Assembly: GCA_019912315.1 (NCBI GenBank)
Contig: JAIOJA010000048.1
Location: forward strand, 1-50,577
Source of the DNA: Planctomycetota bacterium
GTDB taxonomy: Bacteria > Planctomycetota > UBA8742 > UBA2392
Length of the DNA: 50,577 nucleotides
Direction of reading: 5' to 3'
In this document: positions 1-8,912 of the stretch, one piece after another
Position numbering within the stretch: the first letter of the stretch is position 1
How the letters are laid out: each line of letters opens with the position of its first letter
Position numbers and translations under genes: made by a program
The notes under the pieces: model-generated
Told to the model about the DNA's origin: nothing
Databases searched by the model: none
The model's input: only the letters and a program-made list of their open reading frames with translations

Positions 1-2
1 CC

Positions 3-608
3 CCGGCACCGCCGAGCGAAGGTGGCGACATTCCTCCCACAGAAGTTCCGCCTGACCCGCCGCCGCCCGAAGATCCGCCCACCTACTATGGTGAGCCTGT
101 ACAGGGCAAGTTCTGCTTCGTCCTGGACGCCTCGGGCAGCATGTACGGCAGCCGAGTTGCGACCCTGCGCGCCGAAACAACCGGCGTGATCACGGAACTG
201 ACGGAAGACGACGAATTCGACGCCTGCTCCTACGGCGGTCAGTTCGGCCCGTCCAACAACTACACCTCGTACCTGTGGGGCTCGCTGATGGTCGGCACCG
301 CCGGCAACAAGTCCGCGGCGACCACCTGGGTCAACGGCTCCGCCACCAACCCCGGCGGCATGACCCCCAGCTACGCAGCGCTGCAGTCGGCCTGCAACAC
401 GTACCCGGTCGACCTGACGAAGTTCTTCTTCGTGACGGACGGCTACCCGAACATCACCGGCAGCTCGAGCCAGATTCTGGCCGACTTCCCAGGCTGGTGG
501 GCGAAGTTTGACGACTGCGACCTGATCTGTATCTGCATCGGTGGCGGTGGCGCGACGTTCATGCAGCAGCTCGCGGCACTGGCCGGTGGCACGTACATCG
601 CGGCCTAG
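3..608 (+). CDS. von Willebrand factor A domain protein, C-terminal part (5' end outside window)
   Basis: The reading frame is open from the window edge, so the N-terminus is missing. The visible part begins with a Pro/Glu-rich linker and then a vWA fold. The MIDAS metal site is complete: the DASGS motif at about base 129, the Thr in GGMTPS, and the Asp in VTDG. Such domains bind a divalent metal and a protein partner; in this lineage they are usually exported or membrane-attached, which cannot be checked without the N-terminus. The protein ends a few residues after the last beta strand (LAGGTYIAA). The last 36 bases of the gene occur again 121 bp downstream, out of frame, so the 3' end has been rearranged. 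The fold is certain and the cellular role unknown. Confidence 0.85.
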   Translation, partial: PAPPSEGGDIPPTEVPPDPPPPEDPPTYYGEPVQGKFCFVLDASGSMYGSRVATLRAETTGVITELTEDDEFDACSYGGQFGPSNNYTSYLWGSLMVGTAGNKSAATTWVNGSATNPGGMTPSYAALQSACNTYPVDLTKFFFVTDGYPNITGSSSQILADFPGWWAKFDDCDLICICIGGGGATFMQQLAALAGGTYIAA

Positions 609-729
609 TAGCGCCCGATGTGTGATGAGATGGCCCACGCTCAAGGCACTGAGCGAGCGTGTTCTCGGGGAAGCGCAGCTTCCCCGAGATGAGGCGGCAC
701 TGGCCGGCGGCACGTGCATCGCGGCATAA
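573..729 (+). repeat. Duplicated 3' end of the vWA gene (36-nt direct repeat, 121 bp apart)
   Basis: Bases 573-608, the last codons and stop of the vWA gene, recur at 694-729 with four differences, including a different stop (TAG and TAA). The spacing of 121 bp is not a multiple of three, so the second copy is not in frame. The segment between contains a long palindrome (663-689). This looks like a small insertion that duplicated or displaced the end of the gene; the second copy may be the ancestral end. Confidence 0.75.
663..689. repeat. Perfect 12-bp inverted repeat with 3-nt loop
   Basis: TCTCGGGGAAGC, loop GCA, then its exact reverse complement. No T-run follows on either strand, so it is not a simple intrinsic terminator. 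It lies inside the segment separating the two copies of the vWA gene end and resembles a REP-type palindrome. Confidence 0.75.
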
Positions 730-752
730 GCTGACTTGGAGTTTGAGGACAA

Positions 753-783
753 AAGGGGAGCCGAAAGGCTCCCCTTCTTCTTG
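753..783 (+). terminator. Intrinsic terminator after the vWA gene
   Basis: A 10-bp stem AAGGGGAGCC, GAAA tetraloop, then GGCTCCCCTT, followed by CTTCTTCTT. A stable GNRA-like hairpin with a pyrimidine/T-rich tail, placed between the vWA gene and the next gene on the same strand. Confidence 0.8.
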
Positions 784-815
784 CGACACGTACGTCTCAC
801 GTAGAGAATGCGAGA

Positions 816-2009
816 ATGCGCAACCCATCACGCCGGACATTCATACACACCGGGTTACTCGCGGGGGCCGGGCTGGCAGTCGCCGCCTGCAACCGCGACG
901 GCGGCAACGGCAACTCGGACGCGCCCACCAACCAGGCTGGTGAAACCCCGCAACCGGACTACCCTCCGCGCCTCGACATCCGCGGCACGGTAATCGGCGG
1001 CGGTGCCGGCAGCGACGGGCAGTTCTTCGTCGGCATCATCGACCTGGACCAGGACAAGCCGACAGCCCTGCATATGGAAGAGATCGGCTTTCTGGCGCAC
1101 GGCTTCACGCCGCGCCTGGACAGACCCCACGTCGTCATGGTCACCGAAAAGCACGGCAAGGGCTGCCTTGAGATCGACCTGAAGGCACGCAAAATCCTGC
1201 GCCGCGTTGAGACAGTCGCCGGCCGCGAGTTCTACGGGCACAGCGCATTCAGCCCGGACGGCAAACTGTGGTACGCCACCGAGGCCGACATCGGTGACGG
1301 CAGCTACACAGGCGTGCTGGCCGTGCGAGACGCCGACAGCATGGATCTGCGCGAGGAGGATTTCCCGACCCACGGCATCGCGCCCCACGACTGCATCCTG
1401 ATTGATGACGGCGATACGCTCGTGATCACGAACGGAGGCGGCCCGATTCACGCGACGGATGAACCCGCGGGCGTCGCCTATGTGAACGTGAAAACGGGCG
1501 AAGCTCGCCGCGTGCTGAAATTCAAGACCGACAGGATCAACGCCGGGCACATCGCCATGTCAAGCAAGGGCGAGCTGGTGTGCGTGTCGGCCCCGCGCGA
1601 CGGCATCGAAAACAGCAGCGACGACTGGCTGGGCGCGATCAGCTTCTATCACCCGGACCAGGACCGGCTCATCACGGCCGACGACCCGATCCGCGCCAAG
1701 ATGAAAGGCGAAACCCTGAGCGTCGCCTTTGACGAGAAAACCCGCGTGGTGGCGGCCACCAACCCGGCCGGTCACATCATCACGTTCTGGGATTTCGACA
1801 CGGGCAAGCTGATCAAGTCGATGGAGGAGTTTAAGTCGCCCCGGGGTGTATCATTGACCTTGGATGGCAAGCAATTCGTGGTGACTCACGATATCAAGAC
1901 GCACATGAGCCTGATCGACGCCGATAGCCTGGAGCCCCAAAGCAAGCCAATCATTGACACGTCCTACATTTCCGGATCGCACAACTTCGTGTTCAACCTT
2001 CCGGCGTAG
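816..2009 (+). CDS. Tat-exported lipoprotein, DUF1513-type beta-propeller
   Basis: The protein has 397 residues. The N-terminus has a twin-arginine motif (SRRTFIHTG), a hydrophobic core and a lipobox ending at AAC, so it should be folded in the cytoplasm, exported by Tat and lipidated. The rest has repeated propeller-like blades, with motifs such as GHSAFSPDGK, THGIAPHD and TNGGGP that I recognise from the DUF1513 family. Family members often sit beside imelysin-like iron uptake genes, but none is seen here. The lipoprotein signal supports the start at 816; an ATG at 808 is in another frame. The next gene follows after 36 bp and may be co-transcribed. The function is unknown. Confidence 0.85.
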   Translation: MRNPSRRTFIHTGLLAGAGLAVAACNRDGGNGNSDAPTNQAGETPQPDYPPRLDIRGTVIGGGAGSDGQFFVGIIDLDQDKPTALHMEEIGFLAHGFTPRLDRPHVVMVTEKHGKGCLEIDLKARKILRRVETVAGREFYGHSAFSPDGKLWYATEADIGDGSYTGVLAVRDADSMDLREEDFPTHGIAPHDCILIDDGDTLVITNGGGPIHATDEPAGVAYVNVKTGEARRVLKFKTDRINAGHIAMSSKGELVCVSAPRDGIENSSDDWLGAISFYHPDQDRLITADDPIRAKMKGETLSVAFDEKTRVVAATNPAGHIITFWDFDTGKLIKSMEEFKSPRGVSLTLDGKQFVVTHDIKTHMSLIDADSLEPQSKPIIDTSYISGSHNFVFNLPA

Positions 2010-2045
2010 GTTCCCGCCGGGTCGCAGCCGTGATAGAAACCGGGT

Positions 2046-4343
2046 ATGGGCAGGAAAGATCCTCCACCGCCAGATGAGCGCGAAGTCCTGCGCCAGATAG
2101 CCACCCGCAAAATCGAGGCGGAGCGCGTCCGCGTAAAGCAGCTCAGCGACGAAAACGAGAAGCTGCGCACGCTGGCCGCGGACCTGCAACGCAAGATCAG
2201 CGTGGCGAACGCAAGAGTCGTGGAGCTCGACAAGAAGCTGAAACAGGGACTCACGGAGAAGGATAAGGAGTTCAAGGGTGAGTTGAAGGAAGAGCGCGAC
2301 CGCCTGTTGAGCGACATCAAAGACCTGAAAGAGCAGCACAAGCTCGATCTGGCCAAAGAGCGCGACCGCTGGGAAAAGAAACTCAACGACCTCGACGCCC
2401 GCCACGCCAAAGAGATCGAGCGCGCCCAGATGAAGGGCGCACGCGAAATCGAAAAACTCGCCGGCGTTCACGACTCAGCCGAGCAGCAGCTTGTGGACCT
2501 GAAGGCCCACGTTGAGAATGAGCGCGCCGACATGCGCGAGGAAATTGAGCAGGAACGCGTCGCCCGCCAGCAGGCCGAGGCGCGCCTGAAAGCTCTTGAG
2601 CAGACCGCCAAGCGCATCGGTATTCGCAGCGGGCAGGTTACCGGCTTCGAAGTGGACACGCCCGAAGAGTTGCTGGACGTGCTGGGCGAAGTGGATTCCG
2701 AGCTGCCGCTGAAAATCATGCGCGAGTCCGTGCGCGAGTTGCGCAACGCCGCCGCAGGCGTGGAACGCGCGTTCGCCCGCGCGGTCAAGACCGACACGGC
2801 CAAGGTCGAGTTGCAGGATTCGGGAGTCGCCTTCAGTGAGGCGCGCCTGCTGCCGAACACCGACGAGCTGCCGCCCGCGCCCGCCATGCTGATCGAGGAA
2901 ACATTCACCCTGATCAGCGAGGAAGTCGCGGACCGCATCAAGGGGCGGCATTACTCGGCCCTGGTGAGCGCCATGGCCAACGAGCTGGTGCGCGTGCTAC
3001 GCAACCAGCGCGAGGATCTAAGCAAGCTGCAAAGGCTGGTCGAAATCGCGGAAGGCACCGAGCTGGCAACCAGCGCCCGGCTGCTGCTCAAAGGCGCCAC
3101 CAGCCACCAGCAGGAAATCGCCGCGGGCAGACTGGTCGCCGAAGAGCTGCGCCAGGTGCAGGCCGAGGCGCGCGAGCAAAAGGGCAAGGTCAAGAAGCTG
3201 TACGCCAGCGCGGAATCCGGCATGGCCGGCGAGTGGGCCGTGGCGGCGATACAGGCATTGGCATCGCTGAAAGGACTGCCGGCGCCGGACCGCGAGGCCG
3301 TCAAGCGCCCCATGTACCACCGCGTGGTTGAAAGCGGGCGCCTGGTACAGGAGCGCATCGACAGCGCGGTGAACCTGGGCGCGGAAGCCGAAGCCGCGAT
3401 TCGCGAAGCGGACGAGGCTTTTTCGGGGCTCGAAGGGCTGGCGGCGAACACCAACGAGTTGCTGGTGGCGGCGCGGCGCGAACTGATGAGCAAGGTCGCC
3501 GGCGAACAGGACGCCCGCCTGAAAATCGAGTCCGCGCGGCGGGCGCTCTTTGAGTTGGGCAAGCGCGGCGGACGCGCCGGGCGGATATTCGACGAGAACA
3601 TCAAATCTTTCGACATTCTGCTCAATCAGTGGAAGGCAACATACAAGGCCTTCTCGGCGCTCAGCCGCGACGTCGATCGCATCGAGGGCAGTATCGAGGG
3701 GCAGACTCTGGACATCCGGCAGCCGCTGGAAACCGACAACGGCAAGCGCCTGTTCCAGATCATTCATGACCTGTCGGACCACCTGCCGGAGTTCCGCAGC
3801 ATCGCGATCATGCGCCAGCGCCTGTTCTTTCACCTCGAGAACCCCAAGCAGCGCATCTGGGAGCTGAAGGAAGTGCGCGAAACTTCCGAACGCGTTATCC
3901 GCGCACTGGGCGACACGGCCGCGAACGATCATTCGGCGAACTATCAGCTCAACATTTCGCGCCTTTACCATATCTGGGCGTACCTTGAGGAAGTGCGCGG
4001 GGGCACGCACAGCCAGCTGGCCGTGGCCGCAGAGCAGATCGAGCCGCAGATGGCGGAGATCATGGTGTGGATCAGTTCCAGCAACGTGGACCAGTTGACG
4101 GACGCTGAGCGGGACGAGTTGCAGCTCACGCTGGCGTACGCGCGCCGGCTGAAACGCGCGGTGCTGGGGATTCACGACCTGGCGCATCAAAGCGGCGGTT
4201 CGGACACGCTGCTTACAGCGCAATTTGAGCACCGCATGGACAACATGCGGTTTCCGCCCGAGTGGGACCACGTGGTAGCGCGGATTGACAGCCTGGAAGA
4301 AGAGCTTGACTCAAACCCGCCCACGGAGCGCGAAAGGCGCTGA
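2046..4343 (+). CDS. Long coiled-coil protein of unknown function
   Basis: The protein has 765 residues and I do not recognise the family. Residues about 10-200 are almost pure charged heptad sequence rich in Lys, Glu, Arg and Asp, typical of a long parallel coiled coil. A globular, helix-rich region follows, with further heptad stretches around residues 360-520. There is no signal peptide and no membrane segment, so it should be cytoplasmic. There are no Walker motifs, which argues against an SMC or Rad50 ATPase. A structural or scaffolding role is possible but is inference only. It begins 36 bp after the DUF1513 lipoprotein. Confidence 0.75.
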   Translation: MGRKDPPPPDEREVLRQIATRKIEAERVRVKQLSDENEKLRTLAADLQRKISVANARVVELDKKLKQGLTEKDKEFKGELKEERDRLLSDIKDLKEQHKLDLAKERDRWEKKLNDLDARHAKEIERAQMKGAREIEKLAGVHDSAEQQLVDLKAHVENERADMREEIEQERVARQQAEARLKALEQTAKRIGIRSGQVTGFEVDTPEELLDVLGEVDSELPLKIMRESVRELRNAAAGVERAFARAVKTDTAKVELQDSGVAFSEARLLPNTDELPPAPAMLIEETFTLISEEVADRIKGRHYSALVSAMANELVRVLRNQREDLSKLQRLVEIAEGTELATSARLLLKGATSHQQEIAAGRLVAEELRQVQAEAREQKGKVKKLYASAESGMAGEWAVAAIQALASLKGLPAPDREAVKRPMYHRVVESGRLVQERIDSAVNLGAEAEAAIREADEAFSGLEGLAANTNELLVAARRELMSKVAGEQDARLKIESARRALFELGKRGGRAGRIFDENIKSFDILLNQWKATYKAFSALSRDVDRIEGSIEGQTLDIRQPLETDNGKRLFQIIHDLSDHLPEFRSIAIMRQRLFFHLENPKQRIWELKEVRETSERVIRALGDTAANDHSANYQLNISRLYHIWAYLEEVRGGTHSQLAVAAEQIEPQMAEIMVWISSSNVDQLTDAERDELQLTLAYARRLKRAVLGIHDLAHQSGGSDTLLTAQFEHRMDNMRFPPEWDHVVARIDSLEEELDSNPPTERERR

Positions 4344-4554
4344 TCGTGGGCAGGATTGTGCAATTTCATCACCGACGCGCATGTGTTGTGCATTTTGAAC
4401 GCGCAGTCGAACTTCTGGCAGGCGTCGGCCATTCGCTCATAAGTAATCCCAGGCAAACAATTTACGTGTAATCTGCGGCATTCCCAGGCCGCCGAACTCG
4501 TTTATACCTCAAACACTATTGCCCAATTCGCCCAATATTTACAGTGCAATTTGT

Positions 4555-4582
4555 TTGTTGTGTGCAATTGGCGTGGTATGTT
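4555..4582 (+). promoter_or_regulatory. Candidate sigma-70 promoter for the subtilase gene
   Basis: TTGTTG (4555-4560) and TATGTT (4577-4582) are separated by 16 bp, inside a stretch (about 4440-4600) that is clearly more AT-rich than its surroundings. It would give a leader of roughly 35 nt ahead of the ribosome site at 4609. Position and composition are the only support. Confidence 0.35.
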
Positions 4583-4608
4583 CACCTTAGTCGCATTACT
4601 GAAAACCC

Positions 4609-4618
4609 TAAGGAGGTG
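4609..4618 (+). promoter_or_regulatory. Near-perfect Shine-Dalgarno site fixing the subtilase start
   Basis: TAAGGAGGTG is fully complementary to the usual 16S rRNA tail and ends 4 bases before ATG 4623. It decides against the in-frame upstream start at 4551, which would also place the signal peptide internally. Confidence 0.85.
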
Positions 4619-4622
4619 TGCC

Positions 4623-7067
4623 ATGAAAAACCTGAACCTGATCAAGTCCATGCTGGGGGCAATCGCCCTGGCCGCCTTGGTCCCGATGAGCCTGGAGGCG
4701 CAAGCGCGTCCCACCTTTATCGGCAACCCGAACCTCGTGCGTCCCGACGACGCGCAACACTCCGCGGCACTCGACCGCGCCCTGGGCGATATTGCCGCCC
4801 TGGACGCAACGGGCGACCGCTGGGACCACATCGCCGACCTGCGCGGCGTCACCGTGCTGGACGGGCTCGTGCTGGCCGAAATCCACGCGGACCGCCCCGC
4901 CGGCGCGGACATGGACGAAGGCGCCCTGCGCGAGGTCATCAACTCGGCGCTCAGTGACGTCAAGGTACTGCCCGGCAGCACCACGGACATGTGCCGCGTT
5001 TGGATCGCGCCGGGGCTCCTGCCGGTGCTGGAAGAGGCTTTGTCGATGCGCTTCGCCAACGTAGCGGTGTCGCCATGCCGCGCGCCGGTCGCGAACGCCT
5101 ACGGGCTTGTTGCCACGGAAGGCGAAGAAGCCATACGCTCCGGGCTTTACAACCTTACCGGCCACGGTGTGGTGGTGGCAGTGATGGACATCGGCTTTGC
5201 CGGCATGGAAGCCATGCCGCTCGAAACCGGCAACGTGAACCGCCGCCCTTTCAACAACGGCGCCATTGATGCCAGCGCGCACGGCACCGCCATGATCGAA
5301 GTGATCCGCGATATGGCACCCAAGGCCCACATCCTCGCCTACCGGATCGATGCGGACCTCGACATCTACACGGCCACACTGGACGCCATCAACCAGGGTG
5401 CGAAAGTGATCGTCAGCCCCCTTAGCTGGTTCGACCTGCCGGGACGCAGCCTTGCGGATCGCGCCGCGAAGATCGCCATTCAGAATGGCACACAGTGGGT
5501 GAACGCCGCCGGCAACTTCGGTGACGGGCGCTACTTCGAGGCGAACTCGCCACAGCGCGTGGACATGCTGGGGCTGGAGTACGTGGGCTTTGACGGCTCG
5601 GACGTGTACCAGTTCGTCTCGGGCGTCCAGCCCGGCGAGCAGATCAAGCTGCACCTTGCGCAGGAAAGCCTGACCGACAGCGACGCCCAGCTTGCCCTGG
5701 AACTTTATAGCTGGAACGGCATGAGCGCCGACATGGTTCTCGAAACCGCCGGCAATCACCAACAGCGCGTGCAGTCCATCGTGCATGTCGCCGAAGCCGG
5801 CAAATTCTACTTCCCGATGGTCCGCGTCGCCCGCGACGGCGACCTGCGCCGGATGCGCATGTTCAGCGAAAACGGACAGCTTCACTTCAGCAGCCAGGCG
5901 GGCTCCATCGCCTGCCCGGGCGGCATGGAAGGCGTGCTCACCGTTGGCGCGGCCGACGCGCTGGGCTACGACAGCGTCGAACGTTACAGCGGGCAAGGTG
6001 GCGGCATCTTCCACTTGACCCTGAATCTCTGCGGGCCCACGAACTGCACCACGGGCACCTATGGTCCGCAGAGCTTCAGCGGCACCAGCGCGGCAGCGGC
6101 GCACATCGGCGGGCTGCTGGCTCTGCACGTCAGCGACGCCGCACTCGGCGCTGACCCGGTCGGGATGATCGTGACCCCGGACATCGTCGGCGGCGCGGTC
6201 GCCATGGCACGGGTCGATGACGCCGAGTCGGACAACGACCCGCACGCGGCCACGGACCTGATCGCGGCCGGCCAGGTGATCAGCGGACGCAGCCTCAGCC
6301 CCGACAGTGACGAGGACTGGTACAGCTTCGAGCTGACCGAGCGCATGAGCTGCAGCATCCAGCACACGGACGGCATCGGTAAACTGGAGCTGTTCCAGGT
6401 GCCGACGGACCGGACGGTCATCGGGCTGATTGAAATCGGCAACGGGGCGGACCTGGCGGCCCTTGAGCCCGGACATTACCTGCTGCGTGTGAGCGGCGGT
6501 TTCGTCGAACAGTATGAGCTGGCCCTCGAGCTGTCGCCGATCCCACTGGAAGCGGTGACGCTGAAGAGCCCCGAGAACAACACCACGATCATCGGCGAGA
6601 AACTGGAGCCGGACGGGCTGACCATGGCCAGCCTGCTGTGGACGCCGGTTACGGGCAACGGCCAGGTCACCTACCGGGTACGCGTCATCGGCGAAGACGA
6701 GCGCACCGACTTCTTCGACTTCGACACCGATGCCGCGGGCGCTGAGATCAGCGGGCTTGTCTTCGGACAGACTTACCGCTGGCAGGTGATTGCAACGGAC
6801 GAACAGGGCGGCGAAGCCGCATCCGATATCTTCAGCTTCAAGGTAATCCCCGAGGATGAAGAGCCGGTTGTGGACGGAGCCGAGGACGAGGACCAGGGCG
6901 AAAGTGAATCGCGCTCACAGAACGGGCGCATCGACGCCACCGGCACGGACAGCAGCTCGGACAACGAAGCCGCGGGTTGCACGGGCGGAGCATCAGGCAG
7001 TGGCGTTCTCGCCCTGCTGCTGGCTCTGTTCGCGGCCGGTGTGATGCGCAAGGCGCGCAAGGCATAG
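4623..7067 (+). CDS. Secreted subtilisin-family (S8) protease with C-terminal sorting tail
   Basis: The protein has 814 residues. A Sec signal peptide (about 1-28) is followed by a prodomain-like region and a subtilase domain with Asp189 (VMDIG), His220 (AHGTA), oxyanion Asn298 (AAGN) and Ser489 (SGTSAAA). The catalytic set is complete. Between Asn298 and Ser489 lies an inserted beta-rich segment, longer than usual. After the protease come a PPC-like module (about 535-640, DSDEDWYSF), a fibronectin III-like module, an acidic Ser/Asp linker, and a tail of Gly-rich GCTGG, hydrophobic helix and RKARKA. That tail resembles a GlyGly-CTERM or MYXO-CTERM surface-sorting signal. It is probably anchored at or released from the cell surface. 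The substrate is unknown. Confidence 0.88.
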   Translation: MKNLNLIKSMLGAIALAALVPMSLEAQARPTFIGNPNLVRPDDAQHSAALDRALGDIAALDATGDRWDHIADLRGVTVLDGLVLAEIHADRPAGADMDEGALREVINSALSDVKVLPGSTTDMCRVWIAPGLLPVLEEALSMRFANVAVSPCRAPVANAYGLVATEGEEAIRSGLYNLTGHGVVVAVMDIGFAGMEAMPLETGNVNRRPFNNGAIDASAHGTAMIEVIRDMAPKAHILAYRIDADLDIYTATLDAINQGAKVIVSPLSWFDLPGRSLADRAAKIAIQNGTQWVNAAGNFGDGRYFEANSPQRVDMLGLEYVGFDGSDVYQFVSGVQPGEQIKLHLAQESLTDSDAQLALELYSWNGMSADMVLETAGNHQQRVQSIVHVAEAGKFYFPMVRVARDGDLRRMRMFSENGQLHFSSQAGSIACPGGMEGVLTVGAADALGYDSVERYSGQGGGIFHLTLNLCGPTNCTTGTYGPQSFSGTSAAAAHIGGLLALHVSDAALGADPVGMIVTPDIVGGAVAMARVDDAESDNDPHAATDLIAAGQVISGRSLSPDSDEDWYSFELTERMSCSIQHTDGIGKLELFQVPTDRTVIGLIEIGNGADLAALEPGHYLLRVSGGFVEQYELALELSPIPLEAVTLKSPENNTTIIGEKLEPDGLTMASLLWTPVTGNGQVTYRVRVIGEDERTDFFDFDTDAAGAEISGLVFGQTYRWQVIATDEQGGEAASDIFSFKVIPEDEEPVVDGAEDEDQGESESRSQNGRIDATGTDSSSDNEAAGCTGGASGSGVLALLLALFAAGVMRKARKA

Positions 7068-7174
7068 CGTCAGGTGGCTTCCGCGAAAGCCGAACAAGGA
7101 CTCAGTAAGCGACGACTGAACAGATGAAACAGCACCTCCCCAAGCTGTAAGACGACAATCGCGGACGCCAGGCA

Positions 7175-7206
7175 GGAAGCCCGGGAAACCGGGCTTCCTC
7201 ATTTAA
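7175..7206 (+). terminator. Intrinsic terminator downstream of the subtilase gene
   Basis: A 10-bp stem GGAAGCCCGG, GAAA loop, CCGGGCTTCC, followed by TCATTTAATT. It lies between convergent genes. The T-rich side serves only the plus strand. Confidence 0.8.
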
Positions 7207-7214
7207 TTGCAGCG

Positions 7215-8795
7215 TCAAGAGCTCAGGGCGTTCCACAGAGTGGGATGCAGCGTCCGCAGCGCCGCCGCTTCGCCTTCGGTCAGTTGGTTCAGCAGGCGCG
7301 CGCGCAACTCCGGGCGTAGCTCGTCGGGCAGGTGCCCGCGAAACACGAGCGCCGGGCGCTGTTCGCGCACCGCCGCCTCGATTTCGGCCAGCAGATCGGC
7401 GCCGGCCTTTGCGCCTTGCTCCAGTAAAATGCCGCCGCGGTTTCCCTTTGTCTCGTGCGTACGATGAAGCTGTGTCTGGATCTCGCGCATCACCGGCAGC
7501 CACATGGGCGAGGGCGGCGCCGGTTTGATCGTTGAGGTCGCCCGCCCGGGCGCCAGCGTCGAGCTGGCAAGCGACGCGGCAATCCGCAGGCGCAGAATGC
7601 CGCAATACTCCGCCACGAACGCTTCCGCGCCCGATGCCATGAATTCCGCCCGCGCGCGCTCCACCAGTTCCTGCGCTTCTCGTTCGTGCCCCCGCAGAAG
7701 CTGCAACTCGGCCTCGTTGCACAGGTATGAGGCATGATAGGTGATCAGCTCATAGTCACGCGCGATCTGAATCGCACGCGCGATGTTCTGCGCCGCCTGC
7801 TCCAGCGCGCCCCGCCGCATCTGCAAGGTCGCCAGGTTCGCGCGGGCAAAAGCCTCTGTGCGCGTGTTGCCGACTTCGGCAGCCACGAGCATGGATTGCC
7901 CGAGGGCCTCTTCCGCTTCCTCGTTGCGTCCCAGCAGCAGGCGTTGCCGGCCGATGTTGGCCCAGGCGATACTCGTGTTGCGCGTTTCGCCGCGACGCAT
8001 AAATTCAGCGAGGACAACCTCAAGCTCGGCAATGGCCTCTTCATGCCGCCCGGCGCTGCCGTACAGGTTGGCGAAGTTGCCTTTGACGACGCCGACCAGG
8101 TGTGAATCCGGATGATCCGCCAGCACGTCCATCGCCCTGGTCAGCATTGCTTCGACTTCATGGAATTCCGTCAACGCGTGCGCGCGGTGCAGACACAGCA
8201 TCACCAACTGATCAGGATTTCCGTCTCGGGCGAGCTGTTCCGCCAGAGGTTCCGCTTCTTCCAGCAGGACATTCCCCTGCTCTCGATCTCCCTTCCACAG
8301 CAGAATGCTGCCCGATTCAGAGAGCGCGGACACCAGTCCGGTCACGTCGCCGAATTCACGGGCGCGCTCCATCATGACTCGCAATACCTCCAGCGCATCC
8401 TGCACACGTCCGAGTTCGCGCAGCGCGCGGCCGTGTTCGCGCATGAGCGTGATCAATTGCTTGTGGCTCAAGGCGGGGCACGGCCTGGCCTGCTCGCACA
8501 GGGTTACCACGATCTCCCACTGCGCGCGGCCGACGGTTCGTGTCAATGCCGTCATCACGTAGCCTGCTTCGCTCGCCGCCAGTCGGGCGCTGTCCGGACT
8601 GCCTTGCTCACGGGCGAAGCGCGCGTGTTCCGCCAGCTCGTAGGCGAAAGTGTCCAGATCGAACTGGAACACCTGCTCCATGATCTCCAGCGCCAGCGCG
8701 TGCAACTCCGCCCTGTCGGACGGAAGCTGCAGACGGTAGGCAACGTCGCGGTAGGCCGCATGACGAAACAGGTAGATTTCTTCGGCCGATGGCAC
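7215..8795 (-). CDS. TPR-repeat protein resembling the C-terminal half of a large signalling ATPase
   Basis: The protein has 526 residues and starts with GTG at 8795. It opens with EEIYLFRHAAYRDVAY and LPSDRAELH, the linker normally found just after the AAA/NACHT-like ATPase of kinase- or cyclase-coupled TPR proteins. About eight degenerate TPR units follow (residues about 40-380), then a short unrelated tail. The start falls inside that conserved block: the six codons upstream (PPRVPV after a TGA) still look like domain sequence. No ATPase or kinase domain is encoded upstream, because a divergent gene starts 118 bp away. It is either a stand-alone TPR derivative or a 5'-truncated remnant. 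No ribosome site is obvious. Confidence 0.65.
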   Translation of the reverse strand: MPSAEEIYLFRHAAYRDVAYRLQLPSDRAELHALALEIMEQVFQFDLDTFAYELAEHARFAREQGSPDSARLAASEAGYVMTALTRTVGRAQWEIVVTLCEQARPCPALSHKQLITLMREHGRALRELGRVQDALEVLRVMMERAREFGDVTGLVSALSESGSILLWKGDREQGNVLLEEAEPLAEQLARDGNPDQLVMLCLHRAHALTEFHEVEAMLTRAMDVLADHPDSHLVGVVKGNFANLYGSAGRHEEAIAELEVVLAEFMRRGETRNTSIAWANIGRQRLLLGRNEEAEEALGQSMLVAAEVGNTRTEAFARANLATLQMRRGALEQAAQNIARAIQIARDYELITYHASYLCNEAELQLLRGHEREAQELVERARAEFMASGAEAFVAEYCGILRLRIAASLASSTLAPGRATSTIKPAPPSPMWLPVMREIQTQLHRTHETKGNRGGILLEQGAKAGADLLAEIEAAVREQRPALVFRGHLPDELRPELRARLLNQLTEGEAAALRTLHPTLWNALSS

Positions 8796-8912
8796 AGGAA
8801 CTCGCGGGGGTCAGCAGGGGCCATCCATGATACGTCCTTTGCACGGAAATGGTTCCCCTTCAGAGCGGCGCCGCGTAAACTGGCTGCGACGCCATCTCAA
8901 TCAGGAGAAACC

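Noticed and set aside
4608..6476. Long open frame on the minus strand across the subtilase gene
   Set aside because: A GC-rich mirror frame of a gene with a complete catalytic set. The translation is low-complexity His/Val/Ala-rich.
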